From contig JAWDGP010006922.1 in NCBI GenBank assembly GCA_033675545.1, forward strand, positions 451,001 through 515,000: 64,000 bases of DNA. Reading direction: 5' to 3'. Source of the stretch: Elysia crispata. Taxonomy: Eukaryota > Mollusca > Gastropoda > Plakobranchidae. The notes under the pieces were generated by a model, which was not told where the DNA came from, did no database searches, and worked only from the letters and a program-made list of their open reading frames with translations. The first letter of the stretch is position 1. Every line of letters begins with the position of its first letter. Below are positions 47,475 to 64,000 of this stretch, piece after piece. The translations under genes were made by a program, and so were the position numbers.

Positions 47475-50173
47475 CAATTCTTTTTTTGTTCTGTTTATTT
47501 GTATAAAAAAAGAGACCTTTATTTACTTGAGTAAAGAAATATAATTCTGAGTCATTAACACTAGAGATTGCATTGTTATTTCAAATGTATAAAACATGTT
47601 ATTGCGATTAATTTGGTAGCGAACTGTTATCTGATTTTTTTTTCTTCACTCCTTTTGCTACTCTCCATATCTACATAATCATTTTCTTTTTAAACTATAA
47701 TGTCTGTCCATATACATGTAAACGATACCTACGCCATTTGGGCCTCCAGAAACTTCAATTTTATATCTGTAAATTACACCTCTGACGACCTGATTAAAAG
47801 ATGGAAAAAAAAGGAAAACAAGACTACTATAATAACACTAATACAAACAATTATAACCATATTGTAAATGAAGGTACATTTATTTGTATACAAATAAATA
47901 ATAGAAAAATAATCTGTGTATCGTCAAATAATCTAAATAAAACGTGCTTAGAGAAGCTTCAAAATTCTTTAACATGGACGATAAACATTCAAGGCGGGTG
48001 ATAAAAAGTATGTGTACAACAGTAACTATTCAAGCAAGGACGGAAACAATAAAACTAAGAAAACTAGTTTCTATATGCCTTATTTAAACGCTGTTTCATA
48101 GTACACCTTTTTAAATCGTGAAAATAACTAAATGCTCTTGTTTTAAGGATAGAGAAGTCTCAATTCGCGGATCGCAGTTTTAGAAGAATTGTCTTTGAAG
48201 TTACTTTAGAGGTATAATATAATTCCTGGGTTTTGTGCAACTAAAGTGACACGTGAGCTGCTTTGTTTTTGGCTTCTCCGTTTCTCGGTTGTATATTTGA
48301 ACCAGCTAGAAAGAAGAACATTCAATCCTGCTTAGAATAAAACCAGGAGAAGAGAAAAAAGCAATTTTGAAGTTTCAGTACCTATAAAAAAGTCTTAATA
48401 TGAAGATTTATCTCAAAGTGAAGACGCAGCATTGTCTGACCTTAGTCACGTGGCAGCGCATGCTCAGCTCAAAGTAATTGTATTACACATCTCTCTAAAC
48501 ATCTATGTTACGATTTCACAAGCATGTTGATTGGATTGTAGAACTTGGTGTATGAAATTTCTACTTAAGTTCTGTCTTCACTGACATCCATCTTTGATCA
48601 TTTATACTTGCCTGGGACGTAGCTTGTACAATCTTCACGAACGTGCGGTTATTTGTGTCGTCCTGGCTGGCGAAGAAGTCATTGATGCCGTCCAAAGCAA
48701 ATATTACTTCCGGGTCTGTTACCTTAGCTGTAAATATGTTTTGCCCTCCTATCAACCCTTGAGCGTTTACTGTAACCAGCAGAGCCAGGGAGGCGGACAA
48801 CAATGCTACTGACTGGAAGAAGCGAGAATAAGAGAAGAAAAGAATTACATTCAATTCTGTTTTTGCATTTTTTTTTATCCTGATAAGTCCGTGCTTCCAT
48901 CCTCATGTTTAATGAACATCTCAGTGAAAAGGAATTACTTTAATTCATGCAATAATAAGTATAACGTAACATTGAGCGTGTTGCTCTAAAGCTTAAGTTA
49001 ATAAAGCGGCTGACATTAAAAAATACTGATGAAGTATAATTATCACTCAGTCATTCGAAGTATTTGTTCATCTCAAACTTTAGATAAAATACAACTAGAT
49101 TGGGAAAAATCAGTTTTCTATAATGATAAATTTGTTTTCATTCTATTCCATGCTCTAAGAGGACAAAAAAAAAGATATCATACATCTGATTAGGTTAATT
49201 CTTTATTAGATAATTCAATAATTTCCTGCTGTTGAAAACATCCCTACACCTTTCTTAAGAAACCTAGAGTTCTCGGAATAAACCTCGTTGTAGTTCGACC
49301 TATTCTGAGATAGTGGGCAGGAATTATTTTTCCGAATAAAATTATGGTGACATAATGCGATAGTAAATTCGTTTCTACTTTTAGCTTTACCATAATGGAA
49401 ATAATGGTACTAACTTGACAGAAACATGATTAACCCACAACGAGTTCTTTTGGGCAGGTAGAATTACCCTTTATTAAATTTAAAATACATGTACATTCAT
49501 ATGAATTGTCTAAGCCATGGCTTAATGTTCTAGGCTCTGAAAGAGGCTTAACCGATTTCAATCAATATTAAACTGCTAAACGAACTCAGATCTATAACTA
49601 CTGAATGATCAAAGAGTAAGAGGCCAATTATTTTGTTGATCATTTAACAGAATCCAAGGCGCTGGTGTAGAGAAATTTCCTATCATGTTTGTCTTGAAAT
49701 TGAAAATTAGGCTAGGCATGTTAGGTTCTTTTTTCATGATTAGTCAAAAGCACTGAAAAGCATCTGGAACAGTCTTAAACTTAGACTGTATTATGCAATG
49801 AAAGAGAAACCAAAAGACTTTAAAAAATGAATTTTTTTTTAACCGAATCATTTTATAAATATTGCGACAACTTAGCATCTACAAAAACAAAACAAAAAAC
49901 CTTAAGTTAATACTATTAGTAAAATGTAGAAACAAAAAGATTTTATCAAAATGAAAATATCCTTAAAGATTTGATGTCGAACGGAAAAAGAAAAACCTGC
50001 TGTATATTTTACAGGCTATTTTGCTCATCGTGTATTTACACTTTTTTTGAAAGGCATATTCAATTGGGTTTTCCAACTTCAGAGAAAACATAATTATAGA
50101 CTTCTGTGTTCATTTCAACTCTAATCATAAAATAATTTGAAGCATAATATAAGATTTTAATACATACCTTCAT
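42024..50173 (-). CDS. Secreted cystatin-type protease inhibitor with a Cys-containing C-terminal extension, seven exons, 230 aa
   Basis: Exons in transcript order: 50173-50168 (MK only), 48812-48612, 47789-47733, 46564-46463, 43812-43693, 42885-42748 and 42092-42024 (TGA at 42026-42024). Every intron is phase 0; total 693 nt. Residues 1-19 are a signal peptide (MKSVALLSASLALLVTVNA), with likely cleavage after A19. The cystatin elements are in order: GG at 24-25, helix PEVIFALDGINDFF, the inhibitory loop QVVRG at 69-73, and WSQPW at 97-101 in a C92-C117 segment. This is the tripartite wedge that blocks papain-like cysteine proteases, so secreted cathepsin inhibition is expected. Residues 123-230 are not a standard part of a single-domain cystatin: a helix-like EEQEALYAFEKFLNRR stretch, then cysteines 182, 200, 212 and 230. 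They may be a degenerate second cystatin or a separate domain. The second intron has a GC donor (CAG|GCAAGT) that splits QVVRG. Confidence 0.85.
43306..43460. repeat. CT/TCTG microsatellite
   Basis: CT-rich dinucleotide array with TCTG and TCTA variants inside cystatin intron 5. Open frames across it are artefacts. Confidence 0.97.
44390..45340. repeat. Diverged tandem array, ~180-214 bp period, about four to five units
   Basis: The landmark AGATGGTG (or close variants) recurs at 44501, 44715, 44912, 45113 and 45293. Between landmarks each unit repeats, in order, 'attatgactg(c)tttattcgtg', 'aaggagac(a/g)taaatc', 'ggtttgacttttatgg' and 'tttgttttccaccaattcct'. The units have drifted by point changes and small indels. 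It lies inside cystatin intron 4. Open frames on either strand are short and unrecognised. Confidence 0.8.
46590..46690. repeat. Compound TA / CA / GA microsatellite
   Basis: A GT/TA run followed by CACACA and then a GA run of about 60 bases, adjacent to cystatin exon 4 on its intronic side. Confidence 0.95.
46827..46882. repeat. CA then TA microsatellite
   Basis: ACACAC runs followed by a TA run, directly abutting the left arm of the Penelope-like relic. Confidence 0.9.
46884..47340 (-). mobile_element. Penelope-like retroelement relic with inverted ~50-bp ends
   Basis: On the minus strand 47220-46936 encodes pieces resembling the C-terminal end of Penelope-like reverse transcriptase/endonuclease proteins: GLSEHIWELK, then LYLKEKFEIL, then CVHKKKYLLANVKRR. 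In this family LSxxIWxLK, a C-LCL-EK-IL block and a HRxKYLLxNxK tail follow one another. The end of this region runs into a hammerhead-ribozyme-like sequence (listed separately). The ~50 bases at 46884-46933 reappear inverted at about 47287-47336 (GCACAAAACTTCGAAGTCGT), an arrangement often left by these elements. The phrase CCTGTAGCTGATTTTT occurs twice (near 47191 and 47267). The copy is short, degenerate and inactive, and lies in cystatin intron 3. Confidence 0.7.
46910..46953 (-). ncRNA. Hammerhead-ribozyme-like motif, degenerate
   Basis: The minus strand reads CAC-TTGACGA-GTGCC-ACTA-GGCAC-AAAA-CTTCGAAG-TC-GTGG. This matches a type I hammerhead: stem I (CAC/GTG), core 1 CTGANGA with one mismatch (T for C), a perfect 5-bp stem II with a 4-base loop, core 2 GAAA with one mismatch (A for G), a short stem III, and a GTC cleavage site. 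Hammerheads at the ends of Penelope-like elements are established. The two core mismatches suggest it is inactive. Confidence 0.6.
47397..47474. repeat. TA microsatellite
   Basis: About 75 bp of TA repeats with a CATA interruption, just beyond the right arm of the Penelope-like relic and upstream of cystatin exon 3 in window coordinates. Confidence 0.95.
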
Positions 50174-50288
50174 GGTGTTCTTGAACAATGAGCCCGACTA
50201 AAAAGGAAATCTGCAAGAGGCTGACGTGGTGTGTTTGTTTTAATACTAAGGCTTATAGAATGATTGTTAATTATAGAGACAGCTACTC

Positions 50289-50296
50289 TTTTTATA
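50289..50296 (-). promoter_or_regulatory. TATA box of the cystatin gene
   Basis: The minus strand reads GCTATAAAAAGAG, a good TATA box about 116 bases upstream of the ATG at 50173. With the usual spacing, transcription would start near 50260, leaving a short leader of ~90 bases. The motif is seen; its use is inferred. Confidence 0.55.
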
Positions 50297-60894
<10,598 letters not shown>

Positions 60895-62206
60895 TCAACT
60901 TGTGATCATTTTGACGAATTCTGAGGATAAAAAAGACACGTATAAAATATGATTTTAGTAAGCAATCAAGCAATACGATTTGTTTTATCAGTTTAAGTAA
61001 ACAAAATTGTTTAACAACGTGAAGAAAATATGTAGAAATGTATCATAATAACATTGTAATTCATCTTATTAAAAGACTTTTAAATATTCATTTGTCCATT
61101 TTGCATTTTCACTGCTATTAGAGAAGATAACATAGTTTCCTTGTATGAACACAAAGATTTCTTTTATGGAATTCATAAAAGTCTAAAATTAGTGATTTTA
61201 TGCTCTTTTTTCTTTCTACGGTGAAAGTAAATACCCAAAGTACTACAAATACTAACTGGTTTTGCGAAGTTTTCTCCTTTTGCAGAAGCACTGCACAGAT
61301 TGCAATTAATATGGCCAAATTGCATTTTTGCTGCAAATAGTTTGATCTTATACACTGAACCTAACACGGCGCCTGGCACAACCAGGATTTGGACCACACA
61401 ATATTTTTGTCGCCGCTTTACTTCGGGTTTACAATAGGTTTAAGCTCAATGTTCATCAACACAATTAATTTGATATTGTTCACTTGCTTTTTTTTTTTTA
61501 AAGAAAATGATTTATATAACAAATTTTGAGAAAACATCTGCAATTCTGGTGTCAACATCATTTTCAGTTCTATTTCAGATCAACTGTCCATGGTTGTCGA
61601 TAATAAGAGGTTTATCTGATAAGACTTCATATTAATTTCTTATTCTGTTCAGTAACATTTTGCCTTAGGCTGTTTATAATAGTAAAGTTCCAGATGCAAT
61701 GATACTTTAGAATTCCATCCTGTAATACTGTTATTTATGCGTGATTCAAGGTACATAACATATTTCCCACTTTTATTTTTTTTTTAACTTTCACGTTTCA
61801 TACGTTTTATTTGGTTTCATTAGAGTCATGAATCGGCACTTGCCTTGCAGCACAGAACTCTATTAGCAGTACCTCTTTAATGCTAATAAATAAATACATA
61901 ATAGTTAACGAGTTTGCTGAAGTTAATGCTCTTTTTTATAAATATAGTAATATACCTATCAGAGATATGATTGCCCTCTTTTGCTTTATCTGTTAACATA
62001 AACAGGTCTATCTCAGAATAAGACCACCATGAAGCTTAGACAAAACAATTGGTTCATTAGTTCCCAAACTCATATACCTGCCTTTTTAAACGATTCTCAA
62101 GCTTATCCCGTGCAGTTCAGAAAGAAGCGAGGAGTACAATAGTAAAATGGTGAAATGATTTTAAGATTTGAAGAGGTTAAACATAAAAGATACACAGAGA
62201 GAGAGG

Positions 62207-62257
<51 letters not shown>

Positions 62258-62347
62258 AGGGGGAAGAGAGAAGAGAGATTGAGAGAGAGAGAAAAGAGAG
62301 TGAAAGTGAGAGAGAGAGAGAGAGAGAGAGAAAAGAGAGTGAGAGTA

Positions 62348-62422
<75 letters not shown>

Positions 62423-63714
62423 CGAGGGAGGGTAGGGGTGGGGGGAAGGAGGGAAAACAGACAGAGAGTTTTTACAATTTTTAACTGCCATTTTCATTGT
62501 GCACGACTTGAGCCAAATGCCCTTACGAATTTCGGAAAATGTTCATGGATCTGACCTGTGTAGTCAACCTGGCCGGTCCCTGCAACATCCGCTTCATGTA
62601 TCATCTCCTCTACGTCCTCCTCGCTGAGCTTCTCGCCCAGGTTCATCATCACGTGGCGTAGCTCGGCCGCCGAGATGAAACCGTTGCCGTCACGGTCGAA
62701 CACCTGCCAGAGGTTCAAAGGAGAGATTTCATAGCGCGGTGTTGGCTACGGTCTTTTTGCCGTGCCCATCCCTAAAATGTCCCCTCCTTTTGCGCAGCCT
62801 ACATCCTTTTCCACGGGCTGACAAAGATCGCACTACATCCTTATGGTGAAAAGAGCTTACCGTAAAGTGGCTCTAAAAGCGCATTTTATCTTTTCAATTA
62901 ACGTTATTCGAGGAAAAAATGCTCTTTAACTTTAGTAGTCGGAGCGGAGTATTGATAGAATGTTTCTTAAAATGATTAATTTTATAATAAATTTATCTCT
63001 TTCTTAAAAAAAGGGAAAAATATAATTTATTGCTATTCCAAGAGGCAAATCATCGAAACTTTTCACAACATTATAAATCTGAACCAATAATTTTTTTTTT
63101 GTCTCTGCAAATGTAACACCAGATAAGATGAAATAATTTTGGGAGGCAGAGGGTAAGACATCGAGCAGAGGTATTTGAGGAGTGCAATGCGGTCTTTATC
63201 TAATACACTTTTTCTTCTGCACCTTTTCCTGTCTCCTACAATCATCCGGAGTTATCACCCACTTGAAGAACATACATTGCCCACTCTTCCTACTACTTCT
63301 AACAAATATTCTTGAAGTATTAAGTGATTGAATAAAAAAAATTCTTCTAACAAATATTCTTGAAGTATTAAGTGATTGAATAAAAAAAATTTTTCTAACA
63401 AATATTCTTGAAGTATTAAGTGATTGAATAAAAAAAATTTTTCTAACAAATATTCTTGAAGTATTAAGTGATTGAATAAAAAAAATTTTTCTAACAAATA
63501 TTCTTGAAGTATTAAGTGATTGAATAAAAAAAATTCTTCTAACAAATATTCTTGAAGTATTAAGTGATTGAATAAAAAAAATTCTAGTTATTCACAGCAA
63601 CTATGAGACTAGCGCTAACCTTAAACGCCTCTAGCAGTTCATCTGAAGATTCCTTTTTCACCATCACAGTCGCCATGAGTGCCAGAAAGTCACCAAAGTC
63701 GATCATGCCGTTTT
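60895..63714 (-). CDS. Calmodulin-like EF-hand protein, C-terminal half (5' end outside window)
   Basis: Exons in transcript order: 63714-63620, 62703-62556 and 60920-60895 (TGA at 60897-60895). They join with matching phases (0, then 1). The first exon here gives the end of EF-hand 2, [15 protein letters not shown], and the linker [13 protein letters not shown]. The second gives EF-hand 3 with the intact loop [12 protein letters not shown], the helix [21 protein letters not shown], and EF-hand 4. The last codes EFVKMITS. Order and sequence are those of calmodulin, a calcium sensor that binds target helices. EF-hand 4 reads [12 protein letters not shown] where calmodulin has D at positions 3 and 5, so it has lost two ligands and may not bind calcium. 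EF-hand 2 ends in D rather than E at position 12. It is therefore a calmodulin-like paralogue, not canonical calmodulin. EF-hand 1 and the start lie to the right of the window. Confidence 0.9.
62198..62440. repeat. GA-rich microsatellite
   Basis: GA dinucleotide runs with GGGA, AAGA and TAGA variants in the intron between the last two exons of the calmodulin-like gene. Glu/Arg and Ser/Leu frames are artefacts. Confidence 0.97.
63301..63588. repeat. 48-bp minisatellite, six copies
   Basis: Units beginning AACAAATATTCTTGAAGTAT start at 63301, 63349, 63397, 63445, 63493 and 63541. Copies are nearly identical; the main variant is C or T in the ATT(C/T)TTCT junction. The period is a multiple of three, so a minus-strand frame of repeated 16-residue units stays open. 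It lies between two calmodulin-like exons and is intronic. Confidence 0.97.
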
Positions 63715-64000
63715 CTGGTAGTAAGGAACAAAGATATAATCTTTAGACGAGTCCATTATAAAATAAGCCACCGCTTTTGATCGACTACCACCCTTTATTG
63801 ATTTTTGCTTCACTGTTTCTCTTTAAATTAATACATTAAATTCTTCAGTGTTTCAGCGGAATCAGACACGGAATAAAGATTTAATGATTCATATTCGACA
63901 AGAGCAAATCGGCCAAATCAGCTTTGTCGCACGCTTTAATTTTCAATCGATCCATTTCTCAAATGGCATCTGTGATGATAATTATGGCTGATAAACTTTT
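63715..64000. other. Intron of the calmodulin-like gene, window edge
   Basis: The sequence beyond the acceptor at 63715-63717 (CAG on the minus strand). No EF-hand coding sequence is seen up to the end of the window, so the preceding exon lies further right. Confidence 0.6.

Noticed and set aside
48561-48854. ATG at 48854 as the cystatin start
   Set aside because: It reads through an intron. A two-codon exon (ATG AAG at 50173-50168) spliced to 48812 gives a compact signal peptide and has a TATA box at the right distance.
63255-63545. Minus-strand frame with five 16-residue repeats
   Set aside because: A 48-bp minisatellite inside an intron; known EF-hand exons splice across it.

Overview
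The window is intron-rich, AT-rich eukaryotic nuclear DNA. It holds four complete multi-exon protein genes and the 3' part of a fifth. I spliced each by eye, matching GT-AG (once GC-AG) sites, intron phase and protein-family similarity. The gene content is metazoan. The secreted cystatin, the many short non-autonomous DNA transposons, the long CT/TA/TAG microsatellites and a scattered AGATCTAGATCT palindrome fit a mollusc, perhaps a heterobranch gastropod. That organism call is moderate-confidence inference; nothing here proves it.

Layout: (1) 1-1326, low-complexity AT-rich flank. (2) 1327-8488 (+), ZNF830/CCDC16 homologue, nine exons, 336 aa, a splicing and genome-maintenance factor. (3) 8489-14419, the gap between two convergent genes, with an old MITE. 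(4) 14420-29837 (-), a fourteen-exon gene for a 656-aa protein with an N-terminal bHLH and a C-terminal HMG box. This is the architecture of vertebrate MEIOSIN (BHMG1), the STRA8 partner that starts meiosis, and is the most interesting gene here. (5) 29838-32600, a shared upstream region between two divergent genes, with a 101-bp tandem duplication and a long TAA array. (6) 32601-40332 (+), RPB7/POLR2G, eight exons, exactly 172 aa; its introns carry several DNA-transposon remnants. (7) 42024-50173 (-), a secreted cystatin-type protease inhibitor of 230 aa. It has an extra Cys-containing C-terminal half and a GC-AG intron that cuts its inhibitory QVVRG motif. Its introns hold a Penelope-like relic with a hammerhead-ribozyme-like motif and a ~200-bp tandem array. 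(8) 50174-60894, about 10.7 kb with no gene I can support, dominated by CT and TAG arrays. (9) 60895-63714 (-), the C-terminal half of a calmodulin-like EF-hand protein whose 5' end lies beyond the window; a 48-bp minisatellite sits in one intron.

The genes do not form a pathway. RPB7 and ZNF830 are housekeeping transcription and RNA-processing genes, the bHLH-HMG protein is probably a germline regulator, and the cystatin and calmodulin-like genes are separate units. Gene orientation from left to right is + - + - -: two convergent pairs, one divergent pair and one tandem pair.
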